Positions 10,371-22,878 of a stretch of DNA of 64,000 bases are shown here, piece after piece. Position 1 is the first letter of the stretch, and every line of letters begins with the position of its first letter. A model generated the notes under the pieces. That model saw only the letters and a list, made by a program, of their open reading frames with translations, was not told the origin of the DNA and made no database searches. This DNA comes from Nemopilema nomurai. Its lineage: Eukaryota > Cnidaria > Scyphozoa > Rhizostomeae > Rhizostomatidae. The stretch covers positions 2,647,233 through 2,711,232 of the forward strand of contig ML133454.1 in the NCBI GenBank assembly GCA_003864495.1, in the 5' to 3' direction. The translations under genes were made by a program, and so were the position numbers.

Positions 10371-11549
10371 AAGGTTACGGTAAACGTTTTCAACACGAAA
10401 ATTGGTTTTTCCTTCCTAATGGCCAAACTGTTCAAGGAATCTGGGTAAAATATCTATCATTCGATGAACAAGATTATGGCGTATCTAGCCCAATCATAAT
10501 TATTGGCAAATAATGTTAAATGTTATTTTCCATGCGAATTTATTGCTCAAAAAGTGTACAACCTTCAAAGGCTATTTTATACCCTTGTGTTTGAGGTAAC
10601 AAAATCTGACTTATACCAGCAGGAAGTGCAGAGCCTAAGCTATCAAAGTGTGTCTCAGATTTGGTTGCCCAACATCTGCCCTGGCCGTGTGCAAATTTTG
10701 GAGCCATTCGATTGGTTCCTTGGGTACAAAATAGCTTTTTCGTACCTGTATGTAGAGGAATTTCGAGTCCGGAGAAAACGGGATTTTACTGATCGCATTA
10801 GGGATGATACACATCGGGATCATATTACCAACAATGTAATCCGGGTCAAGTAGTTTAGGCTTTAAGATCAATAGCGTCTTTAAATAAGCACAACAACCCA
10901 TCGATGTGCCATACTTTTACACAAACCACAGGAAGCAGAACAAGGATAATCGGCTAAACAGGTCGAGGGATTTGAAAACCGCTGCTAGTAACTTTGATAA
11001 GAAAATTATGGAAACCTTTGTTTATACGGGATTTTCCCATTTTCAAAACTTAATCTAGCTTCAAACATGGCATCATTATGTACCTTATTAATTCGGCTAT
11101 CAGAATGTGAAGTACCGTAAATCCTCGAATTAGCCCCCTGGGGGCTTATTAATTTTTTATATTTTTGGAAAAGGGCTTATGCGAGGGGGGGTGACTTATT
11201 CGAGGGAGGGCTTATAAAATTTCTTCAAACATGCCACATAAATAGATAATTTTTGAAACTTCTTTCTTTTCATAGTATGAAAAATAACCTAAGTATAAAG
11301 TAACAAAATTATTAACAAAAATATAAATTTTTGTGTTAATTCACTAAAATGCCAAAGTAGACCTCAGGAGTAAAAAATCAACAATCCGAGGGGGGCTTAT
11401 TCGAGGGAGGGGCTTATTGACAATGTTTAGTTCTAGGGTGGGGGCATATTCGAGGGGGGGGGGCTTGTTCGAGGGGGGGGGGCAAATTCGAGGATTTACG
11501 GTAATCGAAAAATGGATGTTTTCGTCCAGAAAACGTTTACCGTAACCTT
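10371..11549. repeat. 21-bp perfect inverted repeat enclosing about 1.1 kb
   Basis: AAGGTTACGGTAAACGTTTT plus C at 10,371-10,391 is the exact reverse complement of 11,529-11,549. Weaker similarity continues inward on both sides. The enclosed DNA holds the 391-bp inverted-repeat element and otherwise unknown sequence. It could be the ends of a non-autonomous DNA transposon, or two inverted copies of a short repeat. No target-site duplication is obvious. Confidence 0.7.
11113..11503. mobile_element. MITE-like element with TACCGTAAATCCTCGAAT terminal inverted repeats
   Basis: The left end TACCGTAAATCCTCGAAT and the right end ATTCGAGGATTTACGGTA are perfect reverse complements. Inside are several degenerate copies of GGGGCTTATTCGAGGG with runs of up to 12 G, and an AT-rich core. 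There is no coding capacity. The size (391 bp), the inverted ends and the lack of an open frame fit a non-autonomous DNA transposon; a TA at each end may be part of the target duplication. The superfamily is not determined. Confidence 0.75.
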
Positions 11550-12412
11550 GAATGAATACACATGGGAATGTCTGGCCTGCTATCGGCACAGGATACTTTA
11601 AGATACGAGGTTTTCGCTGGGTGGATATATCCCAAATTCTGGGATCTTTTTACCTCGATATTTCCCGCGTAATAACAACAGCAACCACTGCTGGTGGTCT
11701 CTTTGCGATGAAGTCTCAAATTGCTTTGATAAAACTAACGTGGTATTCATTTTATTGTGTTTTTATTTGAACGGCAAAAAACGTTGATTTGAGTTATTCC
11801 CTTAAAATACTGAAAACGTTTCACCTTGGAAAATATACTTCTTTGTCGTCCGCGCTACCACTCAACTTCGAAAAAATTGCGTCGCCCCACTGGACCAATA
11901 GCGTTCAGATCTTATCAAAGCTATTCTAAAATACATACATTTTCGTTTGAAATAGTCTTCCGTTTTTATTCTCAAAAAAAGGCTAGCTTATTTGATGAAA
12001 TATTTCACTTGTTTCAGTTGCATCATGTCGAACACCTCCAATGAAGAAAATGGCTTTACAAGTTACTGAAACCATATTCTTCTTTTGCCTACATTCGATC
12101 ATTGAAAGAGCATTGTCCCAATAGCTTGTCTCCTCTTTGCAAAGTTCAATGGAAAATAAAGAGTCACCATAGCAAAATTTTAATTTCCCAACACCAACTT
12201 AAAATCGAAATATTGTTTAATGATACACAAAAGTGCAAAAAGCTCCCTATTTTTCAGTTTGTTTTTTGGATATTGACTATGAAGATATTTTGCAATACAG
12301 TACCTAAATTATCCAACCTTTGATGATTCTAGACTTGAGACCTTTACTTAGAATGTCTCCAAAATCTGACACAACAGAGAAACAAGTATGGTTTCTTCGA
12401 AAGGCAGTTCTG

Positions 12413-13751
12413 AACATTGAGGCTCTGGCATTGGGACATTGAAGAAAGCTTCCAATAACGAAGCTCAAAGCAAAGCTCCTTGGCGTCTGCAATCGTTCTT
12501 TTTGACACTTCAATTTGTTAAAAGCTTTGAGGCAGCCACAAAATGGAGGCGCAGCTATAAGTCGAAAAATATTGTGCTTATTGTGTCAATTCGGTCAAAC
12601 GAAGGTATTTAGGGTTTTTTGTTTATTGGGCAGCATAAAAAAGAGCATAAAGAAAGATATATTACCAAGAAAACCAACTGTTAGGCAGCGCAAGAAATAT
12701 ACTCAAAGATAAAACTGGCTATAGTACCTTCTCGAGAAACTTCTTCAATCAAACCATTATTCAGGCGATTGCTTACAAGATCAATACAATAAGTTGCATC
12801 TGTTGAACATCAGATTGAATACTTTTTGTTTGTACAACAGACATCTTAAACAAACATTTGGACAATGCTAAGCCACTGATACGAAACGATCAGCGCCAAA
12901 GTATGCTTATTACAGTAAGTGGAAACACACAAATAAAGTTTTTTTACTTCTCTCTTGCAAATAATGGTCAATGCGAGGAGTGTCTTGAATCAGCTTTTCC
13001 CGAAGGCGTTTTGATTTGCGTGGAAAAGTTCGCAACTTGTACGTTATTGGTTCACTTAAAATAAACAAGCAAGTTAATATGGGAAAAATGTAGGAGCATG
13101 TGATGCAAGCCAACGTCTGTGGAGGACAGCTGACCATCTTAACCACAATTTGTTTGCATTTTGAAGCACTTCGCATCCAATAAATATGCCCATACTGCAT
13201 CAAGACCACACTCTTTTCTTGCAAGACCAAGGGAACCGTATCCAAGGTAAGTTGCTGCAGTCTTTCTCGACACGTATGGGTCTTTTATATGCTGCTTTTG
13301 CTTCATTATTAAATCGATTGACAGAATCCATACAGCATGATAGAACTTTTTGATAGGTTTTATGCGAAGATTATTCGATTTTTTTCTTATCTTGCATTTG
13401 CAAACTTTATTCAAACGGCATTCAAACTGAAAGCATCATTCAAGTCAAGCAAAGTCCCAAAAAAATTATGATCCTCCTCCGGCTGCAATTTTTATAATTC
13501 CACTTTTCCATAATACCAACTCAAAGTAACATTTTTTGCAATTGCTTTCATTATGATAAGATTTACTAATAAACCTTCCTCCAGCTCCCAGCCGTAGAGC
13601 CGTCATTATTTCTGGACTCTGAAGTCAAGCATCTTTGAATTTAAAGTGTTTATTGCTTCTTTTTTGAAACTGACTTGTCTTCAGGAGGTTTTTACTTATG
13701 CATTAGTGCAACTCATACCAATACGAGCAGTAACAACCTTCCTTCTTCTAG
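12413..13751 (+). other. Upstream region of astacin gene B
   Basis: Counterpart of bases 1-1,370. It differs by substitutions, a missing stretch near 12,582-12,604, an added stretch near 12,733-12,778 and a 4-base insertion near 13,322. No coding exon is supported. The ATG at 13,752 is again directly preceded by a pyrimidine run and TAG. Confidence 0.5.
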
Positions 13752-16700
13752 ATGACAACACTTGGCTACTTCCTAGTAGCTGTTACTTTAAGCCAGGCCC
13801 TGGCTGGTCTGCCTGGCTTCGAACAAGGTGAGTAAGGCACCACCTGACTAAAAGCTTTTAGATTTCTTTTCAACTCGCAAGAAATTAAAATGTCTGACGG
13901 TTTGAATGTTAAAATGTTTGAATTCTGCCTGCCTTTTCGATTGTTTTTAAAATACATTGATTTCTTTCCCTAACATGGAAATTTGGCTCAATTGAATGAT
14001 GCTTTCTCTGCGGAGAACATTGTGTAAGGCAACTAAATGGAAGTGGTTCTGTGGTTCACAAATAAACATTGGTACGAAATGTCTTCGTAATTAATATACT
14101 CGGTACAATTCATAACATGAACACTATTGTCTCTTTCAGATCCGCTGGCAAGTCCTCAACAATCAGCTTCATTGTTCGGCGACATGAAACTTACAGCAAA
14201 ACAGAACCTGGCTGTGAAAATGGGACGAGATGTTGGATCAGGTGGAAACGCCTTCGCAGGTAGCAACAAGGTGACGCTGCGATGGCCAAATGCTGTCATT
14301 CCATACACAATTGACTGCAGTTTAGGTAACTTCATAAACGTTTTTCAGAGACCGTCTGCTTTCGTATAAACTAAGACTTTTGACCATGCAATATCGTAGG
14401 AAAATGAATACTTTTCTCCCCACAAGCGAATCATGTGCTTGCCAATATGCTTTATTTCGCTTCCTTCGTATGCAATAAGTTAAGGCTTTATGACCGTTAA
14501 GAGAACCTTGTTGTTGAGAAATAAAAGCATCAAAATATGGATATCAACTGAAATGCGTTTGGATGCTCTAACTTCTTATGTTTGTTATATCTTTTTAAGA
14601 ATGTTGATACTTTCTTGTAGAACCGATTAGCTCCTAATTATTTGACTATTCATTAACAAATACTTTTAGTTTACTGATAAGAATTATCTTGCAAATCTCA
14701 TAAAACAAAATCTTTACAATAAAGCTCTTTTTTCATTTAACATATTTTAGTTTATGCTTTAATTATTGTCTTTATCTATAAGAAAACATGCCAACCGCAC
14801 TTAGAGCCATCCGTCTTGCCATGAACCAATGGGAGAGCAAAACGTGTATTCGATTTGTGCCAAGAACCAACGAACAGGACTACTTGGAATTTTTCAGAAA
14901 TACCCAGTACGTATTTCATTCTATTTTTCTGCTGTTTAAACTGGCAACGTATCTGTGAAGTGCCACTGCGAAGATTTTTAAGGCCTCCTTAGAAGGTGCA
15001 GTCGTAACGCAATGCCATCAAGGACTCTTGAACGCAACAGAACGAATAGGCAAAATGCAACGCTTTTCTAATATGCTTTGAGATATATTTGTATTATCCA
15101 TTTATTATTTCAGTATTGAATAAAGACGCGAGAAAGCTAATTGAAAGCATTTGATGGTGAACAGCAACTTGATCTCCTTTTCTCATTTGTGAAGAATATT
15201 TATTTTAATTTTTTAAAATGAACTGTTAATTTTTAGCTGCTGGGGTCATCTTGGACGAATTGGAGGCAAATCGCAAATTTCAGTTGGGGATGGTTGTGAT
15301 TATGAGCACGTGATGGTGCATGAGATTGGCCACTCTGTTGGATTTTGGCACGAGCAGAACCGAATGGACAGAGATAGCTACGTGCAGGTCCACTGGGACA
15401 ACATTGAAGAATGTAAGCTCAATGATGTGTGCCACCTCTGTAACCCTCTTTTCCGTTTGCCTTTTCATGGCGATTTATATTTTAAGTTCCAGGAAGTAAC
15501 TCTATGTCAGTTTTTATGCGAGGTTCAAGAAAAAGAATCAAAAGCTTTTCTGTCCCTAGTTGTGGCAGTCATTACGTCATCTCTTTAATGCTACAACACA
15601 GTAAAGGACAAATCAACAAGGGCTCTTTTCTTGTATAAGGGACGTTATCGTGTTGCTGACTGCAAATTGATAGGAGAACATGTTAATACATGCAAAATAG
15701 GCTTTAAGCATGAAATTGACATTGAGGGTAAACTTCACAGGGGTAAAAAGCGCATTTGACAAGGTGAAGGACTCTGATGACTATGGTGTCCCTTATGACT
15801 ATGCCTCAATCATGCACTACCCATGGCACGCATTCTCAAAGAATGGCAGGGACACCATGACACCCTTGAGGACAGTTGCCAAGCAACCATACATTGAGCT
15901 CAGTGATGGAGACGCAAAGCAGACCAATCGAATGTACAAATGCAGCAGTGAGTCCCTTAGAGTCTTTTGATGGCATCACATAATACTGCTGCTAGTATTT
16001 ATTATGCACTGATGAACGATAAAGTGCAAACTTTACTGAGCATAAAAAAACTTTTCTAACAAGATTGACCTCGAGCTTGAGGTGCTTAAATAAATAAGCA
16101 TGAAATTCGTAAAGATTGGTACTTTGTACTGACAATAATTTCACATCTCTTTTGCAGCTTACAATAAGGCAAAAAGATCACTGGGAAGTATGTGACTTTA
16201 GTTCCTGATTGCATGTTTTATATTTCATCCATAATCGCAATAATAATTATAATAGTGTGCAGGATAAGTTCAAACGATCTACCTACGGTCATAAAATACA
16301 ACAATTAGTACAATATTCTAACATTTTGAACTGGGAAGAAGATTTTTTTAAAATATTTTCAGAACTTTGTACAAACAGAATCTCTCAAATGTACATACAG
16401 TTATATGATGAAGGGCCTGAGCTTGCCGTCTCTTCCAAACAACCGCATCAATTCATCGCCCAATCACCCTAGTCTAATCGCGCCATCGTCTAATCGCCCA
16501 ACTCTAATTGCTTCCCGGCTTCGCATCTCGCACCTTGTCATTGCATGCCATGCGCCAGTTCTTTATTCGTCTTTAGTCGCTTTACTTATCGCTTACCTCT
16601 TCAACAGGCTGCGTTGACAACGAAAGCAGTGACCGATGCCAGGCGTGGGCTGCTGTCAATGGCTGCCGCACCAGCTCATACGTTCTCGAGAACTGTGCCA

Positions 16701-19700
16701 AGACTTGCGCCTCACCACTCTGTGACACGAATGGTAACAACCCCTAGTGTTACATTCCAACTATGTTAGATATTGTTACGTTAAAGGCATTTAGAAAGTC
16801 CGGCAGACAAAGAAAACATTTGCTACATTACCTACTCTCACACACGCTTGGGTTGGTACTTGGCTTCATGTACCGTCCTGGTCGTGAAAGAGTAAAAGGG
16901 CCTAATCAATACTATCCCCAGGCTACTTATGCTTCTAAAGCTTGCCCGGTTTGCTTGCTATTGGATCATCTTGGTCATCTGCCTTCTGCGCTATAATCCT
17001 TCAGGCTTTTTGTGATATTTTCAGGTCCCCCAACAATCTCAACAACATAATTATAACACTTAATGATATTGAACGTAGAAGTGTTTAGGAGTGTTTTACA
17101 AAGTATTTAAAAAGTGGACTAGCTTGGAACAGTGAAGATCTTATAGTGCATTAATCGCATTTAGAATGTGACAAAGCCCTTAAGTATTGCACGTTTTTCT
17201 TTCAGCTGCTTGCGTTGATTATTATACTCAGTGTAAGGATTGGGCTAAATGGGGGCATTGTACGTTGAACCCCACTGTAATGTGGAACTGCGTCAAGAGC
17301 TGCAACCCTCGCTGCCAAGGTTTGAGATACCTTTGATAAAATTATCTCATAATATTTTTGAAAAAATTAGCGTAAATTTCATTTGACTGAATAGTTCTGG
17401 TTTCTCGGTGTAGTTATTCGAGATCAAGATCAGCATTGATTATGGAAATGGCATTAAAACTTCAAAGCTAGCATTACATGTCTTAATAACAGCTCTTGAA
17501 TAATTTCTGTACAACATTAGGTTTTTTAGATTATCTTTGTTATTTAAAAAAGGAACTTGCTATGAGGACAACCTCTTTTGCAAATAAATGTCACTGTGGT
17601 TATTTAAATGGTGTTACCCAGAATACATCCATCTTGGAGCAGTATACAGCATTAAATAGATACTGCCTGCAAACTTAAGACAGATGATGAACGAATACTT
17701 TTTTAATAGCATCATTGTCTGTGGTAACTTGACCAAACTATTATAGGTGAATTACTTGTGATTGCAAACTGACGCTAAATCATTTTTGTTGTAGGTGTTG
17801 TTACCCCACCCCCAGTTACTCAAGCCCCCACCACAAACCCACCAATTACACCAGTCACCAATACACCAATCACAGGCCCACTGCCAACGACTAAAACAGG
17901 AGGTGTTAAACTCGGCATCGGTAAGTTTAAGTCAATTTGAACTTTTCCTATGTAGATGACTAGATCAAATCTCAGGTAAGCTAGTCTTTTACTGTTAGTC
18001 TCACAAAACAATGGATCATAAACATAGATGTTGCTTTACATCAAACGCTGGTTTTAAGCCTTTGATTAATTTCTTCTTAATTTGGCACACAATTTTAGGT
18101 GTGCTGTGTCTTGACAAACACCCAGACTGTCCAAAATGGGCCGGATGGGGCGAATGCCAACGAAATCCAGGCTATATGTCGCATAACTGCAAGTTGTCAT
18201 GCAACCAGACAGACTGCGACAGTGGAATTCAAAAGCCACCAGGTCAGTTATCCAGTTTTATCAGATTCCCTTTCGTAAGACAAACAAGCTGTAGAAAGAA
18301 TTCGAAGGGAGCCTTAAAAGTTGCTTCCAGAACCGGGCTGGGTGTCTTGGAGCTGCAAGTGCAATCTTATCTTTAAGAAACAGAAGCCTTTGAGTAGGGA
18401 TTTAGGATAACGAAGTACTGTCTGTAAATTGAACAGACATGATATAGACAGGAAATCTGTGTGCATTGCGAAACCCATTACGACACTAGATTTGTCAGAT
18501 GCAAAATTGTTTCTCAGGTACTTGCAATGAGCCCCTTGGTATGGCCTGGGATGGCAAAACATGGAAAATTCCAGATTCATCAATCAGAGCTGACTCCGTT
18601 CTTAGTCCAGGTTTGTGCTTGAAGCTTCTTTATATAACTAGTTCCACGTAGGTGCATTTTGCAAATACTCGATGTGCTATGATCAATGTGCGTTCTGGCC
18701 TTTCTGCAGTTGCTACTGTTTGCATATTCAATATATTTTTAATAATATATATATAATAATAATATAATAAGATTTTCAATCAACAAGAGCAAGCTAGCTG
18801 AAAATCCACTTCCATGACGAATCGAAGATGAGGCTGATTCAAGTTGAGGCTGATTCTAGATGAGGCTGATTCAAGATGAGGCTGATTCAAGATGAGGCAG
18901 ATCTTTGGAACGTGGAAGAATTACCACGCCTGTACCACATCATTTAGTTATGACGTCATTTTTCTTTTGTCGGGTAATGAACGAGAGCTTTTTACTGCAA
19001 TTGTAGGAGGCAGTTGGCAAGCAGCTGGTAAAAACGCGAGGTTGTATTACCACGATGACCACACAAACAAGCGAATTGCAGCTTGGTGTGTAGCCTCTTG
19101 GGACGATTTCAACCAGAACCCTTTCATTCAAGTGGATCTTGGTGCAACTAAGAACGTTCAGTACATAGCAACACAAGGTATCCAATACACTGCTAAGTTG
19201 CTTAACATTTCGGTCGTTCCTTTTGCCCTGTAATGGTGTTGGAGTAATAGCTAGACACATGCAGGCTTATACAGAAATAAACATTTTTTAAAATATGGAA
19301 TGATTGACAGAATAAGGCTTCACTGCAAGTTTTACGATTTGATCTACATTATTCTGTTTTAAAGAGAATCACTGTTATCAGAAAGCTTTATAACTTTTTC
19401 TAAAACAGGCAAAAATAGCACCTCCTCATTGATTTTAATTGTAATTAATACAACTACACCGGTGAAGAGAAAAGACCGTTGGACACATCGAGAAATGCCA
19501 ATTGGGTCAAAGAAGAAAGAGATACTTTCGAAAAAATGTAACGAAAATGCTCTGTGAAAATGATCTAAGATTGAGTGTCCCCTAAAGACTTTACTGCCTC
19601 TTTGTTGATTCATCACTACTCTGCGTCATTCAGGCCGGGACAGGTACTTTGAGCGTGTGAGCCAGTACAAGATCAAGTACAGTAACGACGGATCAAACTT

Positions 19701-20322
19701 CCAATCGTACATGGAAAACGGAGCAGAGAAGGTGAGACACTTTGTCGGGTATCACTTGCATTCATCAGAAATCAGAAGTCAACACTTCTTCTTTCATAAT
19801 ATTATCCACAATGTTATCCACAATGGCATCTCCTAAATCAGATTCAAGAAATTTATCGTACCTTTTCAAAAGCTGCCTTGAGACAGAAAGTGTTTGAAAA
19901 TGCAATTGATGCTACAATGCTTGCCTTGATCTCATTGAGAAAGTTTCTGTAAGCAGCGTCACCTTCAGTTATTCCTTCAGAAGGCTTAAGATTAGCAAAT
20001 AGATGCATGTCTACAAATCCAAGCCATTAGAACCCTTTTTGCCTCTGAAATATCGAAATAATATCGCCGCTTACCTTTCTTCATAAATACTTAACTTAGT
20101 CTACTCTCCGATGCTTTATTGCGAATTAGACATGACTGTAGGAATTCAGCTCCCAGCTCATAATGCATATCTTCTTTTAACGCAAAGGTGTTTGATGGCA
20201 ACTGTGACCACTTCACGCCCATTCTGAACAAGTTTGCAAACAGGATCCAGGCAAGGTACCTCAGACTGTACCCAACAAAAGCCAACTACCCATGCATCAG
20301 AATGGAGTTCTATGGATGTTGA
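13752..20322 (+). CDS. Secreted astacin metalloprotease with three ShKT domains and a C-terminal F5/8C domain (copy B)
   Basis: Fourteen exons with the same lengths and phases as copy A: 13752-13827, 14140-14325, 14783-14906, 15237-15412, 15741-15947, 16158-16187, 16608-16733, 17206-17319, 17795-17920, 18099-18242, 18518-18610, 19007-19177, 19634-19731, 20188-20322. The product is 601 residues. The signal peptide, aspartate switch, HEIGHSVGFWHEQNR zinc site, Met-turn, all ShKT cysteines and the terminal Gly-Cys of the F5/8C domain are kept. By eye about 14 residues differ from copy A, including S12T, S92T, V134L beside the active-site region, QS to YY in the second ShKT domain, and E to A in the last exon. 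A similar number of changes are silent, so both copies appear to be under purifying but somewhat relaxed selection. The AATAAA after copy A reads AATGAA here, so the 3' end may differ. No frameshift or stop is seen. Confidence 0.94.
18827..18900. repeat. 16-bp minisatellite in intron 11 of astacin B
   Basis: Four full units of the GATGAGGCTGATTCAA family (18,827-18,890) and a partial one. This is the counterpart of the six-unit array in copy A, so the array has changed length since the duplication. Confidence 0.95.
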
Positions 20323-20991
20323 ACATGTTTGTCAAAGAAGAATGCGTTGTAGTAATCTATAATCAGAAAGTGCGAAGCAGATCTGACTCATTTTTCCTGC
20401 CTTTTCTTCCCCAACAAATACATTAGAAATATAAAGTAATGTGTATATAAATTTGTGAAAATGAATAATGGAGTTTAGATGCATATATTGGTCAATATTA
20501 CATTTGATGAGCTGGTTTCTCGCACAGATTAGAAATTGAAATTAGACAAACCCTGCGGCCAAGCAACTTTTTTCAACAGTCAGTTTCGTAGAGAATAGAT
20601 AGTGATGCGTAGAAAACAAAAAAATGAAACCGAGACTTTAGCCAGAGCCTAAATCGTGATCATAAAAAGAGGGGTCGTCTGTGCACAAAATATTTCGATT
20701 TAACTTGAAAGGTTGAGATGCTATAAAAAGTTATTTATACTCGGGTGAATGAAGCTTTCAATTCTACTAAAGAAAAGACACTTCAATCAGGGGAAGGAAA
20801 ACCTAATTTTTATAGTTTTTATCAGGAATACTTGACATGACATATTACACTCAACCATGCATTGACTAGAGAGTTATTGAGATGGCGCTAGGACGGTCTT
20901 GATGTGATGACTCTCTTTCAGATCACACCACGAGCAATTTTCCTTGTGATTTACTGACTGAAAATCGAATCAATCCTCTTCTATTTCATCC
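20323..20991. other. 3' flank of astacin B up to the LINE insertion
   Basis: Homologous to 7,793-8,430, with indels. It contains about 60 bases near 20,656-20,715 that unit A lacks. No coding signal. The LINE interrupts the homology just after the shared CATGGACAAATGGTCTTCAT-like stretch. Confidence 0.6.
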
Positions 20992-22878
20992 ATGGACAAA
21001 TGGTCTTCATTCATCAAAATTATTACTACCATAATTGTGCAAGTTACGACATTCAATTCTTCTGATGTTAGTACAGTGAGGCCTTTTGCCAATTCCATCT
21101 TATTACCAGTAGTACAAACGTCATTACTCATTACCAGTACTGCAAGTATTGGCAAAATCAAGGATAAAGAAGAAATAATTTCAGACACAACTAAAATTTC
21201 TAATATCTTTAACGAGTACTTTGTCAATGTTGCTGAGAATATTACCAAAACTTTACCAAAAGTATCTGAGTCCCCTATTGATTATCTTGATAATAAAAAC
21301 TTAAATTCAATCTTCCTCTCTCCAGTCGATCATATTGAAGTTGAGAATGAAATCTCTAAATTGGACTCATCAAAGTCTTCTGGGCCCCACAGTATTCCGA
21401 TAAATCTATTGAAAATTCTAGGACCCTATATTTCGAATTCCTTAGCTACACTCATCAATCAGTCGTTCTTCAAAGGAATCTTTCCAAATAAATTAAAAGT
21501 AGCCAAGGTAATTCCTGTCTTTAAAAAGGGGGACACAGATACTAAGTCAAACTACAGGCCTATATCGCTGTTGCCAGTTTTCAGCAAATTATATGAAAAA
21601 TTAATGTACAAACGACTCTATTCGTTTATTACTCATAACAAAGTAATCTACCCCTTACAATTTGGTTTTCAGGAAAATCATTCAATTGACCATGCTTTGA
21701 TTAGTATGACTGAAGCAATGAGAAATTCTCTTGACAATAGGAAATATGGATGTGGAATATTTGTCGACCTGCAAAAAGCCTTCGATACTGTTAACCATGA
21801 TATTTTGATTAACAAACTTGAACATTATGGTATCAGAGGAGAGGCCCTGGCTTGGTTTCGGTCCTACCTTTCAGAAAGACATCAGTTTGTTTCAGTCAAT
21901 GGCGTAAATTCTGAATTACTAAAAATCACATGCGGTGTGCCACAGGGATCTGTACTAGGACCGTTGCTTTTTTTAATTTTTATCAATGACTTACCAAATG
22001 TCTCAAAGAAAACGAAATTTTACCTTTTTGCAGACGATACAAACATTTATTACGAATCCAAATCAATATATGATCTTGTTAGGAACGTAAATGCAGAATT
22101 GAAAAATGTGCAAAAATGGCTTGATGCTAACAGACTTTCATTGAATATAAGTAAAACTAATTGCATAATTTTTCACTCTTCCAGCAAAACTATCCCATCC
22201 GACATCCTAATTAAAATTGGTGAACAACATATCACCAGGGTAAATCATGTAAGATTTTTGGGACTTCTTCTGGATGAACATCTTAGTTGGAAAGTTCATC
22301 TAAATGAACTCTCCAAAAAACTGGCAAGAACATGCGGAGTTTTTTTCAAAATCAGACATTTATTACCAACTGTTTCTCTAATATGCATCTACAATTCTCT
22401 ATTTATGTCATTTCTCCAGTACGGTATCATTGTTTGGGGGGGTCAAACATTTGCCTCATATGTTGACCCTATTTTCAAACTGCAAAAAAGAGCTGTTAGA
22501 GCAATCTCACATGAAAAGGCCTTTTCCCATTCAAAACCAATCTTTGTAAGTCTGAAGTTACTCAGACTTCATGACATATTTAAACTCCGGTTATTAACAT
22601 TTGTTTTTGAATCAATAAACAAGTTAACACCGAGTTGCTTTAACAATTTCTTCCCACTAAATATTTCAGTCCATCACTATGAAACAAGGCAGTCTTTCCG
22701 AGGAGATATCTATCTAGATAAAAAAAATACGCTTCAATTTGGCTTAAAGTCCATTCGATATATGGGAGCAAAACTCTGGAATGACCTATCAGCTGACATC
22801 CGAGACTCTACCTCAAGATTTTTATTCAAAAAGAATCTAAAACATCACTTGCTAAATGCTATGTTAATGCCTAAATGA
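20992..22878 (+). CDS. LINE reverse transcriptase, endonuclease domain missing
   Basis: This is an open frame of 628 codons. It polymerises cDNA at a nicked target in target-primed retrotransposition. Visible RT motifs are VFKKGDTDTKSNYRPISLLP, motif A FVDLQKAFDTVNH with D259, CGVPQGSVLGPLLFLIFIND, motif C FADDT with D348 and D349, and VRFLGLLLDEHLSW in the thumb. The first roughly 20-50 codons come from the target or the linker before the RT domain, since the ATG at 20,992 lies in sequence shared with unit A. Full-length relatives carry an endonuclease before the RT domain, absent here. The RT is not broken by stops, so the insertion is fairly young, but without its 5' end it cannot be autonomous. 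Confidence 0.9.
   Translation: MDKWSSFIKIITTIIVQVTTFNSSDVSTVRPFANSILLPVVQTSLLITSTASIGKIKDKEEIISDTTKISNIFNEYFVNVAENITKTLPKVSESPIDYLDNKNLNSIFLSPVDHIEVENEISKLDSSKSSGPHSIPINLLKILGPYISNSLATLINQSFFKGIFPNKLKVAKVIPVFKKGDTDTKSNYRPISLLPVFSKLYEKLMYKRLYSFITHNKVIYPLQFGFQENHSIDHALISMTEAMRNSLDNRKYGCGIFVDLQKAFDTVNHDILINKLEHYGIRGEALAWFRSYLSERHQFVSVNGVNSELLKITCGVPQGSVLGPLLFLIFINDLPNVSKKTKFYLFADDTNIYYESKSIYDLVRNVNAELKNVQKWLDANRLSLNISKTNCIIFHSSSKTIPSDILIKIGEQHITRVNHVRFLGLLLDEHLSWKVHLNELSKKLARTCGVFFKIRHLLPTVSLICIYNSLFMSFLQYGIIVWGGQTFASYVDPIFKLQKRAVRAISHEKAFSHSKPIFVSLKLLRLHDIFKLRLLTFVFESINKLTPSCFNNFFPLNISVHHYETRQSFRGDIYLDKKNTLQFGLKSIRYMGAKLWNDLSADIRDSTSRFLFKKNLKHHLLNAMLMPK

Larger units (their letters stand above)
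9641..12412. other. Spacer between duplication units
   Basis: This stretch occurs once in the window. It holds the tRNA-like cassette (9,846-9,919), a 21-bp inverted repeat (10,371-10,391 with 11,529-11,549) and a nested inverted-repeat element (11,113-11,503). Several open frames of 60-116 codons are present on both strands, none with a recognisable domain. It looks like mobile-element debris. Confidence 0.6.

Noticed and set aside
10175..10435. Minus-strand frame with FVLKTFTVTLTPFVNETPK that could be an exon
   Set aside because: An acceptor-like AG precedes it, but no family is recognised and no partner exons fit; left as unknown spacer sequence.
10503..10853. 116-codon plus-strand frame in the spacer
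   Set aside because: No domain, signal peptide or neighbouring exon supports it, and an overlapping antisense frame of similar length exists.
20970..21248. 92-codon minus-strand frame at the LINE 5' junction
   Set aside because: It crosses the junction between target and LINE and is antisense to the RT frame.
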